The notes: generated by a model from the letters alone, not told the origin. A stretch of DNA of 64,000 bases from Tridacna crocea (GCA_943736015.1 OX031056.1:66181277-66245276); one strand, 5' to 3'; positions 44,666 to 55,049 are shown, counted from the stretch's first letter. Numbers and translations are program-made.

Positions 44666-45203
44666 AAGTATGAATTCATCAATAAAATTCATTTATATAA
44701 TCCATTCCTGACAGGTTACCATGAATACTAGAATGCAACAGTGAAATCGGGGAAAGATTTACTAAAATCACATTCCTGTAGGTCCATGTAGTGTATAAAA
44801 GAATACTGAGGATCAAATTGATTGATTATTTTCGTTTATTTATCGTCGCTACCGGTTGCCCATCTGAGCGACGCCCCCAGAAGACGGTTAGTTGTTACGG
44901 GGGATAGTGCAAGGATACAGGACGAAACTACTAAGAATTCCGCCTGGTTCTTTAACGTGCTCGGTGTGTAGCACCGTCACACGGGACCTCGGTTTTACGT
45001 CTCATCCGAAAGACTATTAGTAATTTTTAGTCGGTCAGCCGGGGATAAGTATGAATTCATCAATAAAATTCATTTATATAATCCATTCCTGACAGGTTAC
45101 CATGGATAATAGAATGCAACAGTGAAATCGGGGAAAGATTTACTAAAATCACATTCCTGTAGGTCCATGTAGTGTATAAAAGAATACTGAGGATCAAACT
45201 ATC
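44666..45203 (+). repeat. Family L: 155-bp direct repeats around a 227-bp segment
   Basis: 44,666-44,819 and 45,047-45,203 are nearly identical (GATAAGTATGAATTCATCAA to ATACTGAGGATCAAA; only two or three differences seen). The middle has CACACGGGACCTCGGTTTTA and CATCCGAAAGACTATTAG, a block I associate with a widely dispersed animal repeat but cannot name. Looks like an insertion with a long duplication, or a terminal-repeat miniature element. Confidence 0.65.
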
Positions 45204-45319
45204 AAACGGATCAATATATCTGGTCTAATTATAATTCTTTAATCAGCCCATTTGGTAGCATGGTTGACCCGTGACACAGTAATTTGTGTTTGTGTGTGTT
45301 TTTATCTCTCTGCAGTTGA

Positions 45320-45420
45320 CATCTTTTGAAAAGGTAGTGGGAAAATGATAAATTGCTTGTAATGACCATTTGCTTCTTTTTCTCAAACCTTTTTTCTACA
45401 CTTTGATAAATTACATTAAG
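45320..45420 (+). mobile_element. Degraded class 1 core element
   Basis: CATCTTTTGAAAAGGTAGTG and GGGAAAATGATAAATTGC / GCTTCTTTTTCTC arms with TTTTCTACAC. Ends not found. Confidence 0.5.
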
Positions 45421-45610
45421 TTATCTTCATATTATATTATTTTCATAAGCACTTATAAAGAAGACTACCCTACAGGTGCACAGCCACCTATTCACAAGTT
45501 AAGTAGCTGCAGACACAGGATACATAAATCATGAAAGAAATTCAACCTGTGAGAAGAATCAAACTGTATAAGAAAACTTTTGAAATCATGTTTTCATGAC
45601 AATACATGTA

Positions 45611-46558
45611 CTACTCTTCAATTATGCTTTCATCTGAATCTGAACAGTCAACCGCCTCTGGCACATCTGAAGCATCCTCCAAAAATTGCCCCCAGTCTTC
45701 AACCCCAAAGTCATGAACAGAACCAGATTGAGCTGCCATTCCCAAGTACCACAACACTGCAGCAACATGTGAACAAGTACCTATGGTTCGAGCTCCGGCC
45801 CTGCATTTACAATACCATGCTTGAATATGATCAGAGTCATATCTGATCCAAACATAATATGCTTTGGAAGTAACATGACGACTTTGTAACTTAATTCTAA
45901 GTAGATTAGTATCCTCTTTGTATATTTGGATATTGCCCTCACTGCCAATAAACTCTTGAATATAGCTGTCACTAAGTTTAAGCTGGTATGTTCCTAATGT
46001 AAGAAGCCTTAGTGCTGTTTCATTCAGTTAACCCTTTACTCCATAGATACTCATATTTACGCATTGCATGTAGGAGCCTTTGGAAAACATTGTGGTGAAA
46101 GGTGAAATTGCTCGTGACGAATAATTTCACCTTTTGTCACAATGTTTTCTATGCTATCAAAAGGTGTCCTATACACGTAAGAAACGGTTTCATCCTTGCT
46201 GTTATTAAGGGCCAATTAGAGATACCAGAGAAATGCCTCATGGGGTCAAAGGTTAAGGAAAATCTTTTAAATTGTCGTCATTCACATTGCTCCATTTTTT
46301 CACACTACGATTGTCAAGACAATTTGATTCAATGTACATTCGCAGTTTATTTGTTTTGGAAAGTCTGTCAAGCATCTTATTGGCAGTGATTTCATCTTCT
46401 TCTTGTGTGCTGTTCAAAGGTCGAAAAAATTTATTGGATATAGCACAAACAATGCGAACATAATGGCCTATAAATGGAACTTGATTTGTTGGTAGAATAT
46501 GGTCCAAATATTTCCATTGCTTTATACGGGAATTTGCAGCTTCAACCACCCATCGAAC
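45611..46558 (-). pseudogene. Harbinger-like nuclease end plus SWIM zinc finger, last exon
   Basis: Read right to left. An acceptor-like TTTTTTTTCAG (AG at 46,559-46,560) precedes VRWVVEAANSRIKQWKYLD, which fits the final catalytic-Glu helix (E..N..iK) of DDE_Tnp_4/HARBI1-type nucleases, then PFIGHYVRIVCAISNKFF. After a family A insertion (46,028-46,256) the frame continues LNETALRLLTLGTYQLKLS, a basic/aromatic segment, and a SWIM finger WYCKCRAGARTIGTCSHVAA (CxCxnCxH), then an acidic Asp/Glu/Ser tail and stop at 45,611. The pre-insertion join reads CCT-TAA-CTG, an in-frame stop, so this copy is broken even without the MITE. Exons for the earlier domain are not visible upstream in the window. 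A nuclease fused to SWIM fits my recollection of large uncharacterised gene families in molluscs and cnidarians. Function unknown; transposon-derived origin is inferred. Confidence 0.7.
46028..46256 (+). mobile_element. Family A TTAA MITE in the nuclease/SWIM exon
   Basis: 229 bp, TTAACCCTTTACTCCATAG to GGGGTCAAAGGTTAA; core CTCGTGACGAATAATTTCAC slightly diverged. Confidence 0.9.
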
Positions 46559-46884
46559 CTGAAAAAAAATAGAGCTGTTACTAAATGTGACTGAATACAC
46601 CCGCCAGGGCTTTGACAGAAACTAGTTTTTTGTACACAGACGGACGGATAGACAGGGTGATTCCAGTATACCCCGAAAACATTTTTTTTTGCGGGGGTAT
46701 AAAAATGAATGAAAGACAAATCACCCAATGCATCGAATGAGTATTCATTGTTAATTCTCAAAGTAATCAATGATAGGTTACTGTAAATTAGGACGTCACA
46801 AGTCATGAATATTCTTAAAAAGCTTATATTAACTCTTTAAACAATTCTGGTAGTATTTGAATTTTCTAACAAACAGTGTAGCTC

Positions 46885-47150
46885 TGCCTGGGTGGCTCAA
46901 TGGTGAGCGTGTCGGACTCATGACCTGGTGGTTGTGAGTTTGATCCCAGGTTGAGGCGACTTTTCTTGTTGGTGTATTTTCGCCTCTCACCTCTGCAAAA
47001 GCATGTGAGAAAAGTAGTCGGTGGCTTTGGAATGAAAAGTTGTGTTAGTAGTTTAGTACTGGTGTGAGAAAGCCAGGAAAAACGTGTGTCACCGACTGCT
47101 ATGATATGACCTTAACTTTTAAAGTGGCGTTAAACCCCAATACAACAACA
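46885..47150 (+). mobile_element. tRNA-headed SINE, full-length copy
   Basis: Head with box A-like TGGCTCAATGG (46,893-46,903) and box B-like GAGTTTGATCC (46,936-46,946), body GTATTTTCGCCTCTCACCTC, GGTGTGAGAAAGCCAGG, AGTGGCGTTAAACCCCAATA, tail ACAACAACATAAAA. This copy serves as the intact reference for 15,003-15,510. Confidence 0.88.
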
Positions 47151-47249
47151 TAAAACAGTGTAAAGTAAGATAAGTCTGTAGAAATCATACCGGTAGACTG
47201 ATCTTATTCCTATACTATTCACAATTTATCCTAAAACGGTTGTGTGAAA

Positions 47250-47400
47250 AAAGGTGAATTCACTTAAATACCCTTCCACATTGTTGGCTTTTGAAAACAT
47301 TGGGTAAAAGGAGCAATTACTTGTGCTGAGCAATTTATCCTTTTTCAACAATGCTTTCCAAAGTTATCTGCTGCAGATGTGTCTTTTTGTCGCATAAGGT
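47250..47400 (+). mobile_element. Class 1 core element, degraded
   Basis: GAAAACATTGGGTAAAAGGA, centre GCAATTACTTGTGCTGAGCA, mirrored TCCTTTTTCAACAATG. TTAAATACCCTTCCACA at the left may be the old end. Confidence 0.6.
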
Positions 47401-47544
47401 ACAGGCAAAAGAATTTCTATATATAGTTGAGATATGATTAAAAGGTTACCATAATACTTATTTTATTGTTTATTTCAGAGAAGTTATTGGTAGTGTAACC
47501 CTATAAACTTTTAACTTGTTCCACATAAGAATGGAGATTTCACA

Positions 47545-47662
47545 GGATTGACTGATTGTATGGTGTTGAACGCCGTTTTCAACAGTATTTCATTTATTTC
47601 ATGGCAGCAAGTTTACCTATCCATATTTTCCTCCGCACAATATTCTTTCCAAGTATTTCAGA
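47545..47662 (-). mobile_element. SINE fragment, second type
   Basis: GTATGGTGTTGAACGCCGTT and CCTATCCATATTTTCC with CTCCGCACAATATTCTTTCC match 32,066-32,360. Confidence 0.65.
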
Positions 47663-47763
47663 TATGCAGAAAAAGAAAGGCTAAATTAGAAATATAAAAA
47701 AAACAAGGAAACCGAGCGCCTGTGGGCGTACTCAGTAGACAGTAAAGAATGTCTTCCTTTGTT

Positions 47764-47794
<31 letters not shown>
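47764..47794 (+). repeat. (TG)n followed by 17 G
   Basis: TGTGTGTGTGTGTG then a G homopolymer at 47,778-47,794. Confidence 0.95.
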
Positions 47795-48569
47795 CGAAGA
47801 TAGAAAATACTCTTTATTTTATTTTAGAAAGTCGAAAGAAAACAGAACACGATTGAATCTTACTTACTTACATTAATTTACACCAATAACGCTATGTCTT
47901 CACTCAAAACAACCATTACAGCTTTTCGTCTAAAGCTGTTGCTTAGCGCGACGCTCTGGTAAACAAAAAGTTGCGTCCCTTACGTGTTTCTCATTTCGGA
48001 CGGAATAATATTCGGATACTTGCATATTACTGCGGCGTCGGTGAAACTGGAATGTTGCAAATCAGTTTTAAAGGTATTCATGACTTGTCATTGTATTATT
48101 CAGCTCTCGATATCGAACAGCAGTTTGAAGTTTGAAGCGAAAATTTGATTATTTCGCATGGATTAGACACATCGAACATTCAACCCTTGTTACATGTAGG
48201 TTAAAGATCTCTGTGTTACGATTTTTATTTTTTTGAATATGAAGCCCCATTACCGACACCATGTTTTATTTATAACCTATTTCTATAGTTATTTTTCTTC
48301 ACTGTGAGCAAAATTTCAAGGTGTCGGGTATGGGGGATCATATTTTTTTCTGATCGTATTTGTCTGAAATCACCGTAAATATGACAAAACTGGCAATTTC
48401 GTACACTTTAGTATTCAATTTTTCTTCCAGAAATACGCTACTTTCGAGAACTTAATGTTTATTTGTAGAAACATAAAGAGTTGCACTTTCATACAAAGCC
48501 TAGAAAAGACGCATCAATTCCATTTGGATTTTCCGAAAACAACAGGGCAGATTAGGGGGGTTTCCGGAT
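47795..48569. other. Unassigned spacer
   Basis: Nothing recognised. Confidence 0.45.
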
Positions 48570-48665
48570 TTAGCCCTTTCAAATTTTCAGTCACTTTTAT
48601 TTTGTCGTCTGCAAATGCTTTCGATTTTGACAAACCTAAAATTTTATCGTTTGGTAATGAGTTAA
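48570..48665 (+). mobile_element. Family B right-end fragment
   Basis: TTTCAAATTTTCAGTCACTT through GTCGTCTGCAAATGCTTTCG to TTTGGTAATGAGTTAA; the left half is absent. Shares TTAA with the next element. Confidence 0.75.
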
Positions 48666-48889
48666 CTCTTTTACCAAACGATAAAAAAAAATGTCCAAAC
48701 TGAAAGCATTGGCAGACGACAAAATAAACGCGACTCATAAAGTGAAACCTGGCTTTAGAAGAGTAGTATAAACATTGTGGGAAAAGGAGAAAATGCTGGT
48801 TACCAGCATTTTCTCCTTTTCTCGCAATGTTTTCAGAAGACTTCTTCCTCTGGCTCGTAAAGACCAGGGATTGTTTTGTAAAGGGTTAA
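48662..48889 (-). mobile_element. Family B TTAA MITE, complete
   Basis: 228 bp; TTAACTCTTTTACCAAACGA to GTTTTGTAAAGGGTTAA; perfect core GGAGAAAATGCTGGTTACCA and mirror. Confidence 0.9.
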
Positions 48890-48985
48890 CCATATTTTGC
48901 CACACTTCTTTGACTGAGAATCCTAAGATATTTCCATGGATATACTGAGGCAGAAAAGCTAAATACCAGCAATTTCATTCGCAAC

Positions 48986-49705
48986 AAGTTGGCTTCTTAA
49001 AAAAAAGAAGCCAGGAGAGGTCAGGCTTCAATGTTGTCAAATAATTTATTGGCTTTTAATTTCAATACATTTTGGTACATGCAGACAAACAAGTAAAAAA
49101 GCCGCCACGTAGAAACCTCATAATTATGCTTTACATGACGGTCATTTGGTCTTCTTGTCGCTTTTTCAAGTCGCATGATCTTTTTTTTTTTATGCTGCTT
49201 AGATCTATTTGCTTAATGAAAAAAAAATACAACTATTTGAGGGTTCATTTGTAGACATGGCAAATTGATTTAACCCTTTACTCCACAGATACTCATTTCT
49301 AACCATTGCTTGTAGGAGCCTTTGGAAAACATTGTGGCAAAAGGTGAAATTGCTCGTGACGAGCAATTTCACCTTTTGTCACAATGTTTTCTATGCTATC
49401 AAAAGGTGTCATATACACATCAGAAACCGCTTCATCCTTGCTGTTATCTAGGGTCAATTAGAGATACCACAGAAATGCCACATTGGGTAAAGGGTTAACA
49501 AAACTTTTCTGATATTCGCCATATAAAAATAAACCACGCCTATTTTCTGTTTCGTTTTTTTTTTTATTTTGCTTTATTTACAAAACCATGACGAAAGAGA
49601 TTGTGCATCAGTACAATTTCGCAAGAAAAATGGATTTAGACAGCAAATTCTGTGGCAGTCTGCCTTTTAAACTCACCACTGTTGGAGAGGTTTGATGGCC
49701 TCTCC
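48986..49705. mobile_element. Family H element, copy 2, carrying a family A MITE
   Basis: Matches 11,360-12,070 from ACAAGTTGGCTTCTT to CCTTTTAAACTCACCACTGT, then diverges. Interrupted at 49,270. Copy 1 shows the empty site. Confidence 0.8.
49270..49498 (+). mobile_element. Family A TTAA MITE
   Basis: 229 bp, TTAA at both ends; perfect core GGTGAAATTGCTCGTGACGA and mirror. Confidence 0.92.
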
Positions 49706-49744
49706 AATAGAAATACCGATAACTTATGAACAGTTCTGTATCAG

Positions 49745-49908
49745 AGTTCTAGATACGAGGGAGTGATGATATTCTTAATCGATTTTTTCTTTTTGAAACC
49801 CTATGTTGTGGGTACTCATTAGAATCGTCTCAACATAGGGTTTAGTGGAGAATAATTAACTTTTTTTTTCATTTCTAAATCAAAATCACTCCCTTTATCT
49901 GGAGCTCT
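49745..49908. mobile_element. Family N MITE, copy 2
   Basis: GTTCTAGATACGAGGGAGTG and CACTCCCTTTATCTGGAGCT ends; inner hairpin AAACCCTATGTTG / CAACATAGGGTTT. Inverted relative to copy 1. Confidence 0.75.
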
Positions 49909-50279
49909 GTTCAGTGCCATCAGAATAACCTTGAAATTCCTGCTAAATATACGATAGACTTCAATAGTTATTATTTATTATGTAGAATAAATCAAGACAA
50001 AAAAAAGCTAGTTCTTAAAACCCCATAAACAATTCAAAGTGGGCTAGACTTTCCATTGATAAGACAATTTACACAACGGTTAACAGAAGTTTGTTTTATT
50101 CAGATTTATTGCTTTGGTAGATCCACAGCGATATGTCTATCTTGGTCGAGGATCGTTATTATTTGCCGACTAACCGGCTAACATAGCAATAAAAATTTAA
50201 TAAACAAAACAACAATACAAATTATCATTAGATCTATTATTATTATTAAATGTATTATTGTTATAATTATCATTATTAT
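49909..50279. other. Unassigned spacer with (ATT)n
   Basis: ATTATTATTATTAAATG near 50,235. Otherwise nothing. Confidence 0.5.
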
Positions 50280-50680
50280 TCAGAAGGAGAAGAAGGAGGA
50301 GGAGGCAGTGGAGGAGAAGAAATAAGAGAAGGGGGGACGAGAAAGAGGAGGAGGAGGAAAGAGGAGGAGGGCGAGAAAGAGGAGGAGGAGAAAAAGAGGA
50401 GGAGGAGAAAGAAGAAGAAAAGGAGGATGAAATGAGGAAGATAGTGAGAAAGAGGAGGAGGAGGATAAAGAGGAAGAGGAAAAGAGGAGGAGGATGACAA
50501 ACGGAGAGGAGGGGAGGATGAAAGAAGGAGGATGCGAAACGGGGAGGAGGATGACAAACGGTGAGGAGGAAAAAGAGAAGGAGGAGAAAGGGAGGAGCAG
50601 GAGGAGAAAAAAGGATGAGGGGTAGTGGAGGATTAGATTAAGTAGGAGGAGGAAGAAGAGGAGGAGGAGAAACGGCACTC
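50280..50680 (+). repeat. Polypurine GGA/GAA tract
   Basis: About 400 bp almost purely purine on plus (GAGGAGGAGGA, AAAGAGG units), pyrimidine on minus. Ser/Leu- or Arg/Glu-rich frames are artefacts. Long mirror-like purine runs can form triplex DNA. Confidence 0.95.
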
Positions 50681-50762
50681 GTTATTTTCGCGGACCTTTC
50701 CCTTTTTCGGCAAATATTTCCCCATATTAACCACAAGCTGATGAAACTCTATATATATGAAT

Positions 50763-51251
50763 TTAACCCTTTTCCTGCTTAACTCATTACCAAACGATAA
50801 TATTTTTAATTGTTCAAAGCGAAAGCATTTGCAGACGACAAAATTTTAGGTTTGCTAAATCGAAAGCATTTGCAGACGACGAAATAAAAGTGACTGAAAA
50901 TTTTATACTTGTTTTGTGAAGGGTAGAAAACGTAGTGGGAAAAGGAGAAAATGCTGGTTACCAGCATTTTCTCCTTTTCCCACAATGTTTTCCATAGGCG
51001 TCTTTCTCAGGGTTGTCAAAAGGAGGGACTGTGTTGTAATGGATAAATAACTTAAGTCAAATTTTCATTTCGATTTAAAAAGAAAAAAAAATGTTGCTAA
51101 TTCAAATTAAATGTTTCGGGAAATAATATCATAATATCTCCTTATCGGACAGTGTGGATCAAAGATCAGACTGCACGCTGTGTGCAGTCTGATCTTGACC
51201 TACACTGTCCGCGAAAGGTCAGTGGGTCGTGCAAAGTAGCCTGAGGATTAA
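50763..51251 (+). mobile_element. Family C element with a family B element inside
   Basis: Begins TTAACCCTTTTCCTGC (50,763-50,778), resumes at about 51,045 with AAATAACTTAAGTCAAATTT, and holds a full hairpin (GATCAGACTGCACGCTGTGT and mirror), ending GCCTGAGGATTAA. Confidence 0.8.
50779..51047 (-). mobile_element. Family B MITE with internal duplication
   Basis: TTAACTCATTACCAAACGAT to TTGTAATGGATAA; perfect core GGAGAAAATGCTGGTTACCA and mirror. The segment CGAAAGCATTTGCAGACGAC is duplicated about 47 bp apart, making it longer than usual. Confidence 0.88.
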
Positions 51252-51387
51252 ATATAGATTTTGACTAAAAAAACTTGTCAGGTAGACTTCATAATTCTAA
51301 ATTCGAAATCTTTCCCTGTTACATCTACTTACTTCTCGATTAGTTCAGAACTCAAGTAGCTGTTTGAAGCTTTTAATTCTATAATTA

Positions 51388-51645
51388 TGACCCATCACGC
51401 AAAAAGGGACCATCTGAGAATTCTGTAAATCAATTGGATGAAAACAGATCAACGATATAGCAGATCAATTTAAGTTGATAATTCAAAAATTATTGTATAA
51501 CAAGGTACAATGACCACTTTTCATACAGACAATGTCATTAAAGCGAAAAGTGTCAACCCGGGTCAGCGTGCGCAATTCGCGCAGTCTGACCAGGGTTGGC
51601 ACTTTTCGCTGTTCCCAGAAGGCCCCTTTTTTGCGTGATGGGTCA
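51388..51645. mobile_element. Family E MITE, copy 2
   Basis: 258 bp; TGACCCATCACGCAAAAAGG to TTTTTTGCGTGATGGGTCA; hairpin GGTCAGCGTGCGCAATTCGC with mirror. Confidence 0.9.
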
Positions 51646-51709
51646 CATTTATCGAGCTCAAGTATCAGGCACTTCACTTGCCAAGAGGGGTTAAGGACTG
51701 ATTTCCGCC

Positions 51710-51840
51710 TTAACCCTCGACCAGACAATGTCGTGGTTCAACAACCATGGTGAAGAAGGCTCTATAGAAAACATCATTGGAAAAGGAGAAAATGCTGGTT
51801 ACCAGCATTTCCTCGTTTTCCATGGTGTTTTCGACAACAT
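51710..51840 (+). mobile_element. Family B MITE, 3'-truncated
   Basis: TTAACCCTCGACCAGACAAT start; core GGAGAAAATGCTGGTTACCA, right arm ATTTCCTCGTTTTCCATG. The right body is missing. Confidence 0.75.
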
Positions 51841-51845
51841 ATCAA

Positions 51846-52679
51846 AGAAGAGTCCATTTCATTATAGCCATATTGATGTTTTGTCTGGAAACGTAGCTAG
51901 TAGCTGAATCGTAGCTAGTAGCATTGTTTTGAATAAACGTATAGTCAATTTTAAAATTCGCTATAGGTGTGGCACAACTGTGAGACTGCTTCCGGTTCGT
52001 AGTGTGTGGCACGACTGCGAGACTGCTTCCGGTTCGTAGTGTTCAAAAGTAGTCCCATGTGAAAATTTGCAGTAGCACTTTTGTTTCATTTTTCAAAGGA
52101 TCTAAGAGGGGGCTTGGTGGTATATAATTTAGATTTGTATCAAATTAAGACGGGGGGGGGGCCACATAGACCATAGATGTGCATTTATTGTATATTGAGA
52201 GGACTTTTTTTTTGTAACTGGAGGAACAAAAAATTGGGGTCACGAGGGGTGTACCGGGTTTGTTTTTTTTTAGCTAAAAACGCAATCGTTTGACATGTTG
52301 TTGTTTTTTTTTTAAGGACTTTGGGCGAACTTTAGACAGCAAGACACAGAAAAGCAAAAGGTTTGTCATTAAGCCATCTGTGAAGCTTCAAATATGTCCA
52401 ATTTCACATTTTTCAATAGGGCTAAAAACCATGGTAGTTGTGACACTTATACCACTCGCCACTTTACAAAGACGCCCGTTTTTGTACCCAGAATGCCCAA
52501 TTCAGACAGCCAAGGGAAAATAATGTTTGTTGACTTACACTGATTCCTGTTGTACATCATACAAATGACACGTCAGCTGTATCAGTGAAGGTACCCGATT
52601 TATTGTTGATTTTGGTATTTGTTGGACTTTCGGTTCTTGTTCCAAACAATGACAGCCAATCCTGGTTTGAATCCCCTTG
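51846..52679. other. Unassigned, with a 38-bp tandem duplication
   Basis: TGTGGCACAACTGTGAGACT... is duplicated at 51,967-52,004 and 52,005-52,042 (ending CTTCCGGTTCGTAGTG). TTTGTACCCAGAATGCCCAA at 52,482 resembles family G. The rest is unassigned. Confidence 0.5.
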
Positions 52680-52870
52680 CCATACGATCCCGTTTTGAAA
52701 AGAAAAATCCTGGTATAAGAGGAAAATGCAGTTAACCAGTGTTCTTTATTCCATTTCCAGTATTGTTTTCCACCCTTTCAAAAGCATTTTTAACTATGTT
52801 AGCCACGTTTTATTTCTCGTCTTCCGCGTCTTCAAATGCTTTCAATCTAGAAATGTCCATTTTTAGGGGT
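52680..52870 (+). mobile_element. Family B MITE, degraded
   Basis: AGAGGAAAATGCAGTTAACC centre, TTTCCACCCTTTCAAAAGCA, TCTTCAAATGCTTTCAATCT. Ends lost. Confidence 0.6.
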
Positions 52871-53135
52871 GGGGGACAATAACCTATGAATAGATACATT
52901 TTAACATATAGAAATCCGTTGTTATCGAAACAAAATTAGACATAACTACTGTAATATCATGCGATAAAATTTTAGCCTCTTCAATATTTGAAAAGAGTTG
53001 ACAAGGTTTTGGCAAAACTGTCAAATTTCAATTGTCGGATTTATTTCTCTACCAGAAGACACAACTGTCAACCAAGAAGCGATTTGCAGACGATATATTT
53101 AATGTTAATCTTATGATGGGATATGGTTATCTAAT

Positions 53136-53349
53136 TTAACCCATTACCCCACAATCCCTACTTTTGACGTCCCTGAGAAAGAAGCCATTAGAAAACATTG
53201 TGGGAAAAGGAGAAAATGCTGGTAACCAGCATTTTCTCCTTTTCCCTCAATGTTTTCTACCCTTCACAAAACCAATTTCAAATTTTCAGTCACTTTTATT
53301 TTGTCGGATTTGGACTAGTCTAAAATTTTGTTGTTTGGTAATGAGTTAA
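53136..53349 (+). mobile_element. Family B TTAA MITE
   Basis: TTAACCCATTACCCCACAAT to TTTGGTAATGAGTTAA; perfect core GGAGAAAATGCTGGTAACCA and mirror. Lacks the CGTCTGCAAATGCTTT segment (short deletion). Confidence 0.9.
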
Positions 53350-53475
53350 GGGTAGAAAATGTATAGTTGGAATATGACAAATTCTGTTTAACATTCTTTT
53401 CTTCCTTCTTACAATTTTTTCAAAACCCTTCTTCCAAAGACCGTTAAAACATCGGATTACATGGTAAAGAGTTAA
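53346..53475 (-). mobile_element. Family B fragment sharing a TTAA
   Basis: TTAAGGGTAGAAAATG start, TTCAAAACCCTTCTTCC, right end GGATTACATGGTAAAGAGTTAA-like. Core and left body lost. Confidence 0.65.
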
Positions 53476-54186
53476 GGCTTGTGTTTGATATCTCATCCTG
53501 TTTCCTGTGAGTAAAGGTTGTCAAACATTTGATCGACTTGGCGAAGGGTACAAACCATGATAAGTGCCTAACGATTTATAGCCTGTCGAAATCGTGCCCG
53601 ATAAGCCAGAATTCCTACGCGGCGGTAACACGATAAAACGTAAATTATATCATGAGGAATTACATTCTTCAATCATGTTTCAACCTACTTTCTAATCTAG
53701 AAATAGGTGCTTTCAATATTTCTTTTCGGCGTAGCTATAAGAACTTGCTTTTGACCTGCTTTTGGTCTCGAATGAGTAAATAGTAGCATCATGCGATTGC
53801 ATTCGGCAAACCTCGGGTGATGGGAGTCATCATTATCCCTCGGCTGTATCTGGTGGATTGATATGCATCAGATCGGTACATTTTACGCCCGGAAACTACG
53901 CCGGTTTACCGTTCTGAAAATTGTAAGGCTCCTCTTACAAAAGAAAACTTGAGTTTCAATTTTCTATCAAATCATTCTAACTACATTTTACTTGACAAAC
54001 AATTCGTACATTCATTTTTTTAACACGGTTTATCAATTCCGACTGAAGTTTTTACCAACATAAAGACAGATGTGAAATAACTTCTTCGAGGTTGTTTATG
54101 TCGTTGCTAAATAACTGTCAGTGGCGCGCTATTTATAGAATCACGTGATTCTCATTTCAAAATAGAAATCTCCTTGATTCGAACGA
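53476..54186. other. Unassigned spacer
   Basis: Nothing recognised. Confidence 0.45.
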
Positions 54187-54575
54187 GGTTAGATGTACAC
54201 TGGTACCACCAGCGAAAATACCGATTTTCATGTTCTTGTTGCATAGGTTAATTGCGCGTGCCTCACAATCAGATGAAAATATGACGTCATTTACCTTACA
54301 TTTCTCCCGCTTGACGTAACATTTTAATGCGTTGCTATGCGGGAGGGGTTCGCCACGGGGAATAACGGAGAACTATACTGGATTTTGATAAAGCTCCTCC
54401 CAGAAAGGGTTAAAAGCATGAAATAGATAGGATATGTTTTTGTTTTTTTTTTCTGTGAAAGATAGAAATTTATTTCATCGAGAGATGACGCCACTCGTAA
54501 AAATATTACCGATTGTGTTCACTCGATGAAATAAATTTCGATCTTTCACCGAAAAAAAACAAATATCCTCTCTAC
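54187..54575. mobile_element. Family F repeat, copy 2
   Basis: ACACTGGTACCACCAGCGAA, GCGTTGCTATGCGGGAGGGG, then GAAAGATAGAAATTTATTTC and the right palindrome arm. Most of the left palindrome arm is deleted (compare 9947-10,063). Confidence 0.78.
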
Positions 54576-54607
54576 CATTTGCTTGCGTTAATTGATAATC
54601 TAATCAT

Positions 54608-54820
54608 TTTTACCTTTAACCTGCTAATTAAGTGAAATAAAATTTTCAAGCCGATAGGTAAAAACCCAAATTTTCCTATCTCAAAAGTATTTTAGGGCAA
54701 ATATATCTCTGAATCGGACAGTGTTGATTCAAGATCAGACTGCACGTTCTGTGCAATCTGGTCTCGATCTGCGCTGTCCGCGAAAGGTTCTTGAGTCAAG
54801 ATTAGCAGCCAAATGGTTTA
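54608..54820 (+). mobile_element. Family C TTAA MITE
   Basis: ACCTTTAACCTGCTAATTAA start, hairpin TTCAAGATCAGACTGCACGT with mirrored arm, end AGCAGCCAAATGGTTTA. Confidence 0.8.
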
Positions 54821-54847
54821 GCGTTACGCGAAAGCCAGTTACTGAGC

Positions 54848-55049
54848 CAGTTACCCTGAGAAAGACGCTTTTTGAACACATTGTCGGAAAAGGAGAAAAT
54901 GCTGATAACCAGCTATTATCCTTTTTCCCGCTTTGTGTTCTACACTTCTTAAAAACAAGTTTCAATTTTTCTTTCACACAAAATTTTGTCATCTGCATAT
55001 TCTTTCAATTTGGAATAGTCTAAAATTTATTCGTTTGGTAAAGAGTTAA
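54848..55049 (+). mobile_element. Family B MITE, left end lost
   Basis: ACCCTGAGAAAGACGCTTTT to TTTGGTAAAGAGTTAA; core AATGCTGATAACCAGCTATT. Adjacent to the family C element. Confidence 0.78.

Noticed and set aside
44666..45203. Full LTR retrotransposon
   Set aside because: Direct repeats lack TG...CA ends and the interior is only 227 bp with no gag-pol, primer site or polypurine tract.
50250..50678. Arg/Glu/Lys-rich and Ser/Leu/Pro-rich frames
   Set aside because: Products of the polypurine tract.
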